From: an uncultured Bacilli bacterium
GTDB lineage: Bacteria > Bacillota_I > Bacilli_A > RF39 > UBA660
Direction: 5' to 3'
Length of the DNA stretch: 15,667 nt
NCBI GenBank assembly: GCA_947625425.1
Contig: CANQOH010000033.1
Coordinates: 1 to 15,667 of the forward strand
The notes under the pieces were generated by a model, which worked only from the letters and a program-made list of their open reading frames with translations, ran no database searches and had not been told where the DNA came from. This document shows, piece after piece, positions 5,448-13,189 of the stretch. Position 1 is the first letter of the stretch. Every line of letters starts with the position of its first letter. Both the position numbers and the translations under genes were made by a program.

Positions 5448-6521
5448 ATGGAGAAAATTAGAGTTTTTCAAATTGGCTGTGGAAAAATGAGCGTTTATAC
5501 AATGCGTTATGTTTTTGAACATGGAGCTAAGATAGTAGGAGCTGTTGATATTAATCCTAAACTAATTGGTAAAGATATTAGTGCAGTTATGGGTGGAGAA
5601 GTACAAAATGTTAATATAGTAGGGGTTAATGATTTAGCTGATTATATTAAAGCTACTAGACCTCATATAGCTATTATTACAACAATGAGTTTATTAAATG
5701 ATATAAAAGATTTAGTAAGAACTTGTGTTAGTTTAGGAGTAAATGTTATTACGACTTGTGAAGAGGCTTTCTTTGCTAGTAATTCTAATCCAACTATTTA
5801 TCACGAATTAGATGTTTTAGCTAAAGCTAATAAAGTTACAATTACCGGATGTGGTTATCAAGATGTATTTTGGGGTAATTTAATTAGTGTTTTAGCAGGA
5901 ACGACACATAAGATTACAAAAATAAAAGGTTCTTCTTCATATAATGTTGAAGATTATGGTTTAGCTTTAGCGAAAGCTCATGGAGCGGGTTTAACTTTAG
6001 ATGCATTTGATAAAGATATAGCTTCAGCGGATAGAATTAGCGATGAAGAAAGACTTAATATTATTAAATATGGTAATTATGCACCTTCTTATATGTGGAA
6101 TACTGTTGGTTGGTTAGCTGATAAATTACATTTAAATATTGTAAGTATGAAACAGGAATGTATACCACAGACTTATACTGAAGATTTAAATTCTAGTACT
6201 TTAGGAATGGTAATTAAAGCTGGAGATGCGACAGGTATGAGTGCTTTAGTTACAGCAGAAACTAAAGAAGGTATTACAATTGAAGCAGAGTGTGTTGGTA
6301 AAGTTTATGCACCAGATGAAGTTGATACGAATGAATGGACAATTATTGGTGAACCAGAAACAACTATTACGGTTAAAAGACCTAGTACAGTTGAACTTAC
6401 TTGTGCAGATATAGTTAATAGAATACCTAATGTTATTAATGCAGAACCAGGCTTTGTTTCAACTAGTCAAATGGGTGAACCAACATATCGAGTTAATAAT
6501 TTAGAAAAATATCTTAAATAG
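5448..6521 (+). CDS. NAD(P)-dependent dehydrogenase, DapB / 2,4-diaminopentanoate dehydrogenase-like
   Basis: 357 residues. An N-terminal Rossmann fold has the nucleotide-binding turn IGCGKM (9-14) and an acidic end of strand 2 (VDINP). The middle resembles the dihydrodipicolinate-reductase-like C-terminal domain of 2,4-diaminopentanoate dehydrogenases, which act on amines in anaerobic ornithine breakdown. The other ornithine genes (ortA/ortB, oraS/oraE) are absent here, so the true substrate may differ. I would call it a member of that NAD(P)H-dependent amine dehydrogenase family. The ribosome site AGGGTGA precedes the ATG. It is co-transcribed with the AAA+ gene upstream, an unexpected partner. 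Confidence 0.7.
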   Translation: MEKIRVFQIGCGKMSVYTMRYVFEHGAKIVGAVDINPKLIGKDISAVMGGEVQNVNIVGVNDLADYIKATRPHIAIITTMSLLNDIKDLVRTCVSLGVNVITTCEEAFFASNSNPTIYHELDVLAKANKVTITGCGYQDVFWGNLISVLAGTTHKITKIKGSSSYNVEDYGLALAKAHGAGLTLDAFDKDIASADRISDEERLNIIKYGNYAPSYMWNTVGWLADKLHLNIVSMKQECIPQTYTEDLNSSTLGMVIKAGDATGMSALVTAETKEGITIEAECVGKVYAPDEVDTNEWTIIGEPETTITVKRPSTVELTCADIVNRIPNVINAEPGFVSTSQMGEPTYRVNNLEKYLK

Positions 6522-6531
6522 ATATTTTTTT
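6505..6531 (+). terminator. Terminator of the AAA+/dehydrogenase operon
   Basis: 10-bp stem AAAAATATCT / AGATATTTTT (6505-6514 with 6520-6529), loop TAAAT, T-run overlapping the right arm. The TAG stop of the dehydrogenase lies in the loop and right arm. Confidence 0.7.
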
Positions 6532-6581
6532 CTTGCAAAAGTCTTGAGAGTTTTATATAATGAAATTGACTTTTTTGCAAG
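6532..6581 (+). promoter_or_regulatory. Promoter of the ABC exporter operon inside an inverted repeat
   Basis: -35 TTGCAA (6533-6538), 17-bp spacer, -10 TATAAT (6556-6561), predicted start near 6568. The promoter sits inside a long imperfect inverted repeat: CTTGCAAAAGTC (6532-6543) and GACTTTTTTGCAAG (6568-6581), 12 pairs with two extra T on the right. This may be a regulator site covering the -35 and the start. Confidence 0.6.
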
Positions 6582-6614
6582 AGAACTACATTTATATATT
6601 TTTTACAACATGGG

Positions 6615-6638
6615 CTAGATAGAAATATCTGGATTTTT
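6615..6638 (+). terminator. Leader terminator-like hairpin 1
   Basis: 7-bp stem CTAGATA / TATCTGG (one G-T pair) with a GAAA (GNRA) tetraloop, then ATTTTT. It lies about 75 nt before the ABC ATPase start. Confidence 0.5.
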
Positions 6639-6653
6639 GCGTTGTAAATGTAG

Positions 6654-6678
6654 CTAGATTTTATAATCTAGTTTTTTT
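6654..6678 (+). terminator. Leader terminator-like hairpin 2
   Basis: Perfect 7-bp stem CTAGATT / AATCTAG, loop TTAT, then seven T. This is the better terminator of the two and ends 32 nt before the ATG of the ABC ATPase. Confidence 0.6.
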
Positions 6679-6710
6679 GCGTTGTAAAAAGGTTAGAAAG
6701 GAGTGTAAAA

Positions 6711-7688
6711 ATGTCTTTCATCAATGTTAAGCACATTAAAAAAACTTTTAAGGTAGCTAAAAAACAATCAGGAATTAAAGCTACTTTAAAAAACTTTATT
6801 AAAAGAGATTACAAGTATATAGAAGCTATTAAAGATATCTCTTTTGATATTGAAGAAGGTAGTATAGTTGGTTATATTGGCCAAAATGGAGCTGGTAAAT
6901 CAACTACTATCAAAATTTTATCAGGTATTTTAATACCAGATGATGGAGAAGTCACGGTTAATGGTCTTAATCCTTGGAAAGATCGTAAGAAGTATGTTTC
7001 ATCAATTGGGGTTGTATTTGGACAACGTTCACAATTATGGTGGGATATTCCTGCTGAAGATACTTTTGATTTATTAAAAGATATTTATAAAATTGATGAA
7101 CAAAAGTTTAAAAAGAATAAAGAATACTTGATAAAATTATTAAACATTGAAGATATCATTCGTATTCCTGTAAGACAATTAAGTCTTGGTCAACGAATGC
7201 GCTGTGAAATAGCTGCTTCACTTTTACATGAGCCAAAAATATTATTCTTAGATGAACCGACGATAGGTTTGGATGCAATATCTAAACAAATAGTTCGTGA
7301 TTTTATTAAAAGAATAAATAAAGAACAAAAAGTGACAGTTATTCTAACCACTCACGATATGAGCGACATTGAAGCTTTAGCTAAAAGAATTATCATGATT
7401 GGTAATGGTCAAGTTGTTTATGATGGCAATTTAAATAATTTAAAGAAAAAATATGACCATCGTAAATATGTATCGGTTACAACAAAAACAAAATTAAGTA
7501 AATTAAGAAAGAAGGGAATTATTAAACAAGAAAAAACAATAGAAGGTTATAAATTTATGATTGATTCTGATACTTTAAATATTTCAGATTTTCTAAAATA
7601 TTTATCACAAAAAATAGATATTAAAGATCTAGAGATAGATGATGAATCTTTGGATAACATCATTATTAATCTTTATCAAACTATATGA
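6711..7688 (+). CDS. ABC exporter ATP-binding protein (COG4586-type)
   Basis: 325 residues. It powers export by the two ABC-2 permeases encoded next. Walker A is GQNGAGKST (57-65). The stretch VVFGQRSQLWWDIP is diagnostic for the uncharacterised COG4586 group, whose signature is LSLGQRMR instead of LSGGQ. Walker B is LFLDEPTIGLD and the H-loop is LTTHDMSD. The C-terminal 85 residues form the extra domain of DrrA-like ATPases. The ribosome site GGAG (6700-6703) is stronger than most here. The TGA stop overlaps the next ATG by four bases (ATGA), so the trio is translationally coupled. The substrate is unknown; no regulator or resistance gene is adjacent. Confidence 0.92.
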   Translation: MSFINVKHIKKTFKVAKKQSGIKATLKNFIKRDYKYIEAIKDISFDIEEGSIVGYIGQNGAGKSTTIKILSGILIPDDGEVTVNGLNPWKDRKKYVSSIGVVFGQRSQLWWDIPAEDTFDLLKDIYKIDEQKFKKNKEYLIKLLNIEDIIRIPVRQLSLGQRMRCEIAASLLHEPKILFLDEPTIGLDAISKQIVRDFIKRINKEQKVTVILTTHDMSDIEALAKRIIMIGNGQVVYDGNLNNLKKKYDHRKYVSVTTKTKLSKLRKKGIIKQEKTIEGYKFMIDSDTLNISDFLKYLSQKIDIKDLEIDDESLDNIIINLYQTI

Positions 7689-8491
7689 AACAATATATCT
7701 CGTTCTTTAAATTAAAATTTAGTGTTGGATTACAATATAGAGCAGCAGCTATAGCTGGTCTTTGTACACAATTATTTTTTGGTTTAGTATTTATTATGGT
7801 ATATATAGCATTTTATGGTTCAGGGGATGCAAGTAATGTTGATATTAGTTTAAGACAGATAATTACTTATATGTGGTTAAATCAAGCTTTCTTTTCTTTA
7901 ATATATATTTGGCATCGTGATAATGAAATATTAAATATGATTAGAAATGGTGATGTAGCTTATGAGTTATGTCGTCCTCAGAATTTGTATTTAATGTGGT
8001 TTACTAGAATATTATCTTCTAAACTATCATCAGTTACTTTAAGATGTATTCCGCTTATTCTAATAGCTTTAATCTTACCAGAACCGTATAATTTAGCTTT
8101 ACCATATAGTATTACTTCATTTATTATTTTTATTTTAGTATTAGCATTATCTTCTTTATTAGTAACAGCTTTGGTTACTTTAATATATATCTTAACTTTT
8201 TATACAACAGATGGTAAAGGTGTTATGGGTATGTATTCAAGTATTGCAGAGATACTAAGTGGACAGATAGTACCTATTCCTTTATTTCCCAATATTTTAA
8301 AAGGGGTTGTTTCTTTATTACCATTTGCTTATATAAGTGATTTTGCTTTTCGTATATATTGTGGAAATATAGTAGGGATGGAAATGATAAAAGGAATTAT
8401 TATTCAATTATTTTGGGTAATAGTTATTATCTTTATAGGAATGAAATTAACAGATAAGATTTTAAAAAGAGTAGTTGTTCAAGGTGGATAA
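7685..8491 (+). CDS. ABC-2 type exporter permease (COG4587-type)
   Basis: 268 residues with about six transmembrane segments. The cytoplasmic loop NMIRNGDVAYELCRPQN is the conserved coupling region of this ABC-2 permease family (usual form G-x-h-x-ELLRP). It starts inside the stop of the ATPase gene (ATGA) and its TAA shares an A with the next ATG (TAATG). It should form a heterodimeric membrane channel with the following permease. The transported compound is not evident. Confidence 0.88.
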   Translation: MKQYISFFKLKFSVGLQYRAAAIAGLCTQLFFGLVFIMVYIAFYGSGDASNVDISLRQIITYMWLNQAFFSLIYIWHRDNEILNMIRNGDVAYELCRPQNLYLMWFTRILSSKLSSVTLRCIPLILIALILPEPYNLALPYSITSFIIFILVLALSSLLVTALVTLIYILTFYTTDGKGVMGMYSSIAEILSGQIVPIPLFPNILKGVVSLLPFAYISDFAFRIYCGNIVGMEMIKGIIIQLFWVIVIIFIGMKLTDKILKRVVVQGG

Positions 8492-9267
8492 TGAAAGTAT
8501 ATAAAGATTATTTAAAGTTACATTTAAAAGCTATTTTAGAATATAAAGCTTCTTTTATCTTATCGTTAATTTCCCAAATATTTGTTTTCTTTACTTATTA
8601 TTTTATAATTCTTACTTTATTTGATAAGTTTAAGAATTTACAAGGTTTTAATATATATGAAGTATTACTTACTTTTAGTATTATTCATTTTGGTTATTCA
8701 ATGAATGAAACTTTTGCTAGAGGTATAGATCAATTTGATCGATTAGTTGTTAATGGAGACTTTGATCGTATTTTACTTAGACCACAAAATATCTTATTAC
8801 AAACAATGGGATTTCAAATAGATTATGTTAAGACAGCTCGTATTATACAGAGTTTAATTATATTAGTTTATTCGCTTATTAAATTAGATATTATATGGAA
8901 TCCTTTAAAATTATTAACAGTTATTTTAATGATTTTAAGTAGTGTAGTTATTTTCTTCTGTATCTTTTTAATAGCTGCTTCTTATTGCTTTTTAACAGTA
9001 CAAGGTTTAGAAGTTAGAAATGTCTTTACGGATGGTGGTAAGCATTGTGCTCAGTATCCGATTGGCATATATAATAAAGTTTTTAGAAGAATATTTACTT
9101 TTATAATTCCTTATGCATTAGTTAATTATTATCCTTTATTATACTTAATAGGGAAGAGTGATAATTATTTATTCGCTTTACTTCCTTTAATAGTTATAAT
9201 TTACTTAATACCTAGTATTTGGATATTTAATAAAGGCTCAAAAAAATATCTAAGTACTGGTTCATAA
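8491..9267 (+). CDS. ABC-2 type exporter permease, second subunit (COG3694-type)
   Basis: 258 residues, about six transmembrane segments, with the matching loop DQFDRLVVNGDFDRILLRPQN of the partner permease family. In this family a stretch near residue 190 (GGKHCAQYPIGIYNK) precedes the final helices; it is conserved here. It overlaps the first permease by one base. It is the last gene of the trio and ends in a bidirectional terminator. Confidence 0.88.
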   Translation: MKVYKDYLKLHLKAILEYKASFILSLISQIFVFFTYYFIILTLFDKFKNLQGFNIYEVLLTFSIIHFGYSMNETFARGIDQFDRLVVNGDFDRILLRPQNILLQTMGFQIDYVKTARIIQSLIILVYSLIKLDIIWNPLKLLTVILMILSSVVIFFCIFLIAASYCFLTVQGLEVRNVFTDGGKHCAQYPIGIYNKVFRRIFTFIIPYALVNYYPLLYLIGKSDNYLFALLPLIVIIYLIPSIWIFNKGSKKYLSTGS

Positions 9268-9300
9268 AAAAAGATTTTAGTTTTTGGCTAAAATCTTTTT
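9268..9300. terminator. Bidirectional terminator, ABC operon versus PAP2 operon
   Basis: Perfect 13-bp stem (9268-9280 with 9288-9300), loop TTTTTGG, ending in TTTTT on both strands. The right arm carries the first two bases of the PAP2 gene's TAA stop. Confidence 0.88.
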
Positions 9301-9928
9301 ATATTTTCATTTTTCTGTAAAATAATTTAATATAAACTATTAAGTAAGCCATTGATAAAGCATAACCAGCTAGAACATCGCTAGCGAAGTGGACACCTAG
9401 ATATATTCTACTAATACCGATTAATAAAACTAATATCGTTAATAATGAAGAATATAATAGTTTATAACGATTCTTCATTTTTTTATGATCTATAATATAG
9501 AGAAAAAAACCATAGTAAGCTAAACTAATCATTGAATGACCGGAAGGAAAACTATAACCATTTTCAATTACTAGGTTAATATCAATAGGTCTTTCACGAA
9601 CAAAGATGAATTTAAATGTTTGATTAAGAATATAACATAATAAAACATTAAGAGCGATGAGAAAAGCATTCTTTTTATTTTTACTAAAGATCATTATTAA
9701 AATAGTTGAGATAAGAATGAACCAAGTACTACATAAGAAAGATATAAATTTAAAGAAGATAGTTACTGGTTCGCATTTTAATTTAATAATAAGATTATAA
9801 ACATAATTATCAAAATTACTAACATTATTAGTTAAAAGTAAAGTCATAATAAAGATAAAGATTAAGATACTAAGAGTGAAAATTACTTTTTTCCAATATT
9901 TACGACATAGTAAAAGAAATTTATTCAT
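9299..9928 (-). CDS. PAP2-family membrane phosphatase
   Basis: 209 residues from ATG 9928, which has GGTGA at good spacing; a TTG twelve bases upstream is unlikely. It is an integral membrane lipid phosphatase of the phosphatidic acid phosphatase type 2 / undecaprenyl pyrophosphate phosphatase group. All three catalytic motifs are intact: K106-x6-R113-P114 (KFIFVRERP), PSGH (128-131), and SR-x5-H-x3-D (S173, R174, H180, D184). About six membrane helices, with the active site on the outer face in this family. The substrate could be a polyprenyl or glycerol phosphate. The start overlaps the upstream HD gene by eight bases, so the pair is coupled. Confidence 0.9.
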   Translation of the reverse strand: MNKFLLLCRKYWKKVIFTLSILIFIFIMTLLLTNNVSNFDNYVYNLIIKLKCEPVTIFFKFISFLCSTWFILISTILIMIFSKNKKNAFLIALNVLLCYILNQTFKFIFVRERPIDINLVIENGYSFPSGHSMISLAYYGFFLYIIDHKKMKNRYKLLYSSLLTILVLLIGISRIYLGVHFASDVLAGYALSMAYLIVYIKLFYRKMKI

Positions 9929-10490
9929 CTGTTTCACCAAAATAGATATCTAATAACTCTTTATATCTTTTTAGTAATTTAGGATTGGCTTCTTTTTTAA
10001 CAGCTATATTATATACTTCATGATATAACCAGCAATTTTCATCTTTAGTTCCACCAGTACTTTTCCAAATACGATCTCCTTGTTTTAGAAAGTTATTATA
10101 ATTAGCTAATAAAAGATGTAGTTTATCAGCTACCATAATATTTATAACATTTATATCTTCATTATTTCTAATTCTTCTTATATATTCTTTTTTTCTTTCT
10201 AACCATTTAGTGATTGCCATATCTTCTGATAGATCAGAAACCATATCAGCTACTAATGTACCAAATTTTTCTTCAATCTCTTCATATCCGTATTCCGTAT
10301 CATTTATAATATCGTGTAATAATGCAGATACTAAGACATCATCAGCAGTACTAATATCTCTGATCATCGAATAAACAACCATGGCATGAAAACATTTGTC
10401 GATGTTTTCATTTTTCATTTTAATTCCGCGATTTGCTTTAACCATAAAATATATGGCTTCTTCGACACTTGTATACATATTACCACCCAT
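9921..10490 (-). CDS. HD-domain (p)ppGpp hydrolase-like protein (RelA/SpoT hydrolase half, no synthetase)
   Basis: 189 residues. It resembles the hydrolase half of RelA/SpoT and the small alarmone hydrolases, which use Mn2+ to remove the 3' pyrophosphate of (p)ppGpp. The metal-binding HD set is present: H35 (CFHAMV), H59-D60 (ALLHD) and D122 in VADKLH. EIEEKFG fits the family's eeI-x3-FG. The family's HDxxED motif reads HDIIND here, so the catalytic Glu is Asn63. It may be inactive on ppGpp or act on another nucleotide. There is no synthetase domain. ATG 10490 has AAGGT upstream; an in-frame ATG at 10478 behind GGGTGG is also possible. It is transcribed with the PAP2 gene. Confidence 0.78.
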   Translation of the reverse strand: MGGNMYTSVEEAIYFMVKANRGIKMKNENIDKCFHAMVVYSMIRDISTADDVLVSALLHDIINDTEYGYEEIEEKFGTLVADMVSDLSEDMAITKWLERKKEYIRRIRNNEDINVINIMVADKLHLLLANYNNFLKQGDRIWKSTGGTKDENCWLYHEVYNIAVKKEANPKLLKRYKELLDIYFGETDE

Positions 10491-10508
10491 TCTCTACCTT
10501 ATATTTAT

Positions 10509-10537
10509 ATTTTATATTAAATGAAAGGTTTTGACAA
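10509..10537 (-). promoter_or_regulatory. Promoter of the HD/PAP2 operon
   Basis: Minus strand: -35 TTGTCA (10537-10532), 17-bp spacer, -10 TAAAAT (10514-10509). Confidence 0.6.
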
Positions 10538-10579
10538 AGAAAAATAGGTGATTAAACACTTTTAGTGTCTAGTTTTAAG

Positions 10580-10607
10580 AAAAAAAGTTCTAATTATTTT
10601 TAGAACT
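10580..10607 (-). terminator. Terminator of the ABC-F gene
   Basis: 8-bp stem AGTTCTAA / TTAGAACT (10586-10593 with 10600-10607). On the minus strand a run of at least six T follows. The TAG stop codon of the ABC-F gene lies within the stem. Confidence 0.85.
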
Positions 10608-12239
10608 CTTCTTGTATTTACTTTTTTCATTTAATTCTTGATAATATAAAACAGTATTTTTATCGTAATATCTTATTTCACCACTAGGTAACATTAACAT
10701 TCTTTCAACACCTAAGTTATCAACAAATTCGGGATTATGGGAAACAACTAACATAGTTCCTTCATAATCTTTAAAGGTATCAGCAATGATTTTTTGGGTT
10801 TCAGGATCTAGATGGTTAGTTGGTTCATCTAAGATAAGAAGATTAGCACCAGTTAAGGCAAGTTTAGCTAGAGCGACACGACTTCGTTCTCCTGGAGATA
10901 AATATGAAACTTTTTTATATACTTCATCACCAGAAAATAAGAAGTTACCTAAGAAGGATCTTAATTCTTTAGTACTTAAGTTAAATTCATCAAAGTTTTC
11001 TAATATTATTTTTTCATTATCAAGTAATTCGTGTTCTTGAGCATAGTAACCGATTTCAGCTTTTTCATTTAAATCAATTGTTCCAGATAAAGGGGTTAAA
11101 TTACCGACAATTAATTTTAATAAAGTTGATTTACCAATACCATTTTCACCAACAATTAAAAATTTTTCACCACGACTTAAATCAAAAGTTAAATTTTCAA
11201 TTAAGATATTATCTGGATTATAACCAAATTTTAAGTTTTCAACTTTTAAAGGAACAATACCACTTGGATGATTTATTTTCATTTTGAATCTAGTTGTTTT
11301 TTGTTTCTTTTCTAAAGTTACTTTATTTTCTTCTAGACGAGCAAGTTTCTTTTGACGATCTTTAGCAATACGAGCTTTCTTTTCATTACCACCAATATAT
11401 TTAGCAATTATTCTTTTTAATTTTTCTTCTTCTTTAACTTGTTTTTCATAAATTCTTTCTTGAGTTTTTAAACGTTCATTTCTTATTTTTAAGTATTTTT
11501 CATAATTACCAGGGAATAATTCCATTTTATGAGTAGCTTTATCAACATATAAAGTTTGGGTAGTAACTTGGTCTAAGAATTCAATATCATGAGATATAAC
11601 TAAGATTGTTCCATTATAATTTTTTAAATAATTAATTATATAATCTTTAGTATCGAGATCTAAATGGTTGGTAGGTTCATCTAATAAAAGAACTTCAGGA
11701 TTAGAATAGAGTAATCTAGCAAAAGCTATTTTACTTTTTTGACCACCAGATAGGTTACATAATTTCATATCTAGTAAATCACTATCAATATTCATACCAG
11801 TAACTATTTTAAGTAAAATATTCTCCGCATTATAAACTTCATAATATTCTAGTTTTTCTTGTAATTTACCAATTTGTTTCATGATGTATTTTAGTTTTTG
11901 TTCGTCAGTTTCGGTACTGGCATCAGTATAAGCTTTAGCTAATTCAGCTTCTAATTTTTTTATTGGTCTACCATTTAGTAAATAATCAAAGACAGAGATA
12001 TCCATACTAGGTATTTCATCACTGATTACTTGGGGTAAGAAACCAATACGCGTACCAGGTTTTAAAATTATTTTACCATTATCAGGTTCTAATTTACCCA
12101 TGATTAATTTAAAGAAAGTTGATTTACCAGCACCATTCATACCGATAATACCAACTTTTTCTTTATCTTTAATTTGAATAGTGACATCATCGAATATTTC
12201 TTGTAAACCAAAAGACATAGATAAGTTTTTAATATTCAT
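10590..12239 (-). CDS. ABC-F family ATPase (ribosome-associated type)
   Basis: 549 residues from ATG 12239, which follows AGGTGAT at the usual distance; a GTG nine bases upstream is part of that site. Two ABC domains sit in one soluble chain without membrane segments. Domain 1: Walker A GMNGAGKST (33-41), LSGGQKSKIAFARLL, LLLDEPTNHLDLDT. A basic helical linker rich in Lys/Arg/Glu follows (the P-site interaction motif of ABC-F). Domain 2: GENGIGKST, LSPGERSRVALAKLAL, LILDEPTNHLDPET. ABC-F proteins bind the ribosomal E site and help translation or protect against antibiotics. The length and lack of a long C-terminal extension suggest a housekeeping YbiT/YkpA-like member rather than a resistance protein, but the subgroup is not certain. 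Single gene with its own promoter and terminator. Confidence 0.93.
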   Translation of the reverse strand: MNIKNLSMSFGLQEIFDDVTIQIKDKEKVGIIGMNGAGKSTFFKLIMGKLEPDNGKIILKPGTRIGFLPQVISDEIPSMDISVFDYLLNGRPIKKLEAELAKAYTDASTETDEQKLKYIMKQIGKLQEKLEYYEVYNAENILLKIVTGMNIDSDLLDMKLCNLSGGQKSKIAFARLLYSNPEVLLLDEPTNHLDLDTKDYIINYLKNYNGTILVISHDIEFLDQVTTQTLYVDKATHKMELFPGNYEKYLKIRNERLKTQERIYEKQVKEEEKLKRIIAKYIGGNEKKARIAKDRQKKLARLEENKVTLEKKQKTTRFKMKINHPSGIVPLKVENLKFGYNPDNILIENLTFDLSRGEKFLIVGENGIGKSTLLKLIVGNLTPLSGTIDLNEKAEIGYYAQEHELLDNEKIILENFDEFNLSTKELRSFLGNFLFSGDEVYKKVSYLSPGERSRVALAKLALTGANLLILDEPTNHLDPETQKIIADTFKDYEGTMLVVSHNPEFVDNLGVERMLMLPSGEIRYYDKNTVLYYQELNEKSKYKKSSKNN

Positions 12240-12257
12240 ATGTATCACCTCGCAATA

Positions 12258-12269
12258 ATTATAATATCA
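12258..12269 (-). promoter_or_regulatory. -10 region of the ABC-F gene
   Basis: Minus strand TGATATTATAAT, with TATAAT at 12263-12258. The -35 position falls in the preceding terminator and is weak. Confidence 0.5.
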
Positions 12270-12302
12270 TAAAAATAGAAGATAAAGAAATATCTTCTAT
12301 TT
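12270..12302 (-). terminator. Terminator of the AAA+/VWA operon
   Basis: 11-12-bp stem AATAGAAGATA / TATCTTCTATT (12274-12284 with 12291-12301). The T-run lies partly in the stem. The TAG stop of the VWA-like gene is inside the stem. Confidence 0.82.
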
Positions 12303-13187
12303 ATTTAAAGTTAGTTTATTAATACGTTCTAGAACAAAATCTTTTTCACCTTGACGATTGATATATTCAAATAAATTATTGGTATCATCAACTAAATCAT
12401 AACCGCTAATACCTATTTCATCAATTGTAGGAATTATAATATCATTTTTTTGGGGCTTTATAATTTCTTTGATAGTTTGAAAGTTACTTGGTCGGCCATA
12501 ACCAGAGGCCCAACCACTATAAGTAGCATCTGGAGATTCTTCGATAAGACGGAAGTTTAGTCTTCTGATCCAGGATGGATGACATAAAGAGAAATATAAT
12601 TTTTGGGGATTTAATCGTTCGTTTTCTTGTTTCAAAATAAATTCACTAAAATGTAATTGATCTTCAACAGTAGACATTTCAAAGATATGTAAGTCGACGC
12701 TATAACCTAAATTTTCTAATAATTCAACAATAGTTAAGATGATAGCTCCACGATTAAAGATAGCATTAGCTCTAGTATAACCATAAAAAGAAGTATTTAG
12801 ATAAATATCTATTTTCTTTCTTCTGGTTTGAGTCTTATTTAACATAGATAGAGGACTTCCTTCTAAGTAAGCTTTTACATCAGGAACATAACCGATATAG
12901 TCATTAAATTGTTTATTACGTTTTTTACTCATTTTAATATATTTTTCTAATTTAATTTTTAACTCAATTAATTTTTCAAATTCTTCATGATAACCATATA
13001 AACATAATTTATAAGCTTCATCTAGAGAGTGGGTGAGAGTAAAGTCATAATCATCTTTAATACTACTTGGATCACTAAAGATATCTTGACATACTTGATG
13101 GGTTTTTAGATAATCGATAAATTCTGATAAAGAATAAAATTTATAATGCATAACTTTATAGTTATTTTGACGATATAAACGATACAT
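12297..13187 (-). CDS. VWA-like partner protein of the MoxR/CobS-type ATPase (degenerate MIDAS)
   Basis: 296 residues. A helical N-terminal region (1-95) contains several Tyr/Asp-rich stretches. YVPDVKAYLEGSPLSM (100-115) follows; a VPxVxxYLxGxPxxM block of this kind precedes the VWA-like domain in phage and bacterial relatives (I believe the DUF7192 group, from memory). The first VWA strand reads IDIYLNTS (127-133 region). The metal-site motif D-x-S-x-S is therefore N131-T-S133, lacking the Asp. A helix with R146-G147 (NRGAIILTIVELLENLGYSVDLHIF in part) matches the family's RGAA-x-L-x4-LE. In MoxR/VWA systems the VWA protein is the substrate-recruiting partner of the ATPase. It starts 2 bases after the ATPase stop, with its AGGTAAT site overlapping that stop. 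Confidence 0.7.
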   Translation of the reverse strand: MYRLYRQNNYKVMHYKFYSLSEFIDYLKTHQVCQDIFSDPSSIKDDYDFTLTHSLDEAYKLCLYGYHEEFEKLIELKIKLEKYIKMSKKRNKQFNDYIGYVPDVKAYLEGSPLSMLNKTQTRRKKIDIYLNTSFYGYTRANAIFNRGAIILTIVELLENLGYSVDLHIFEMSTVEDQLHFSEFILKQENERLNPQKLYFSLCHPSWIRRLNFRLIEESPDATYSGWASGYGRPSNFQTIKEIIKPQKNDIIIPTIDEIGISGYDLVDDTNNLFEYINRQGEKDFVLERINKLTLNK

Positions 13188-13189
13188 AA

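Larger units (their letters stand above)
6586..6688 (+). promoter_or_regulatory. Structured leader with tandem repeats, likely attenuator
   Basis: The leader contains two copies of a unit (start spacing 39 nt): hairpin beginning CTAGAT, then a perfect 15-nt direct repeat TTTTTGCGTTGTAAA (6634-6648 and 6674-6688). Upstream, CTACAT (6586-6591) and TTACAAC (6603-6609) can pair with ATGTAG (6648-6653) and the first GTTGTAA (6641-6647), enclosing the first hairpin. TTACAAC could instead pair with the second GTTGTAA (6681-6687). Such competing pairings are what an attenuator or riboregulator needs. I do not recognise a known riboswitch class. Confidence 0.5.

Noticed and set aside
10556..10568. Small hairpin ACACT-TTT-AGTGT near the ABC-F terminator
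   Set aside because: Only 5 bp and no useful T-run; the neighbouring 8-bp stem with a T-run is a better terminator.
10786..11287. Two plus-strand frames (84 and 69 codons) inside the ABC-F gene
   Set aside because: Shadows of a strongly conserved gene on the minus strand, without ribosome sites.
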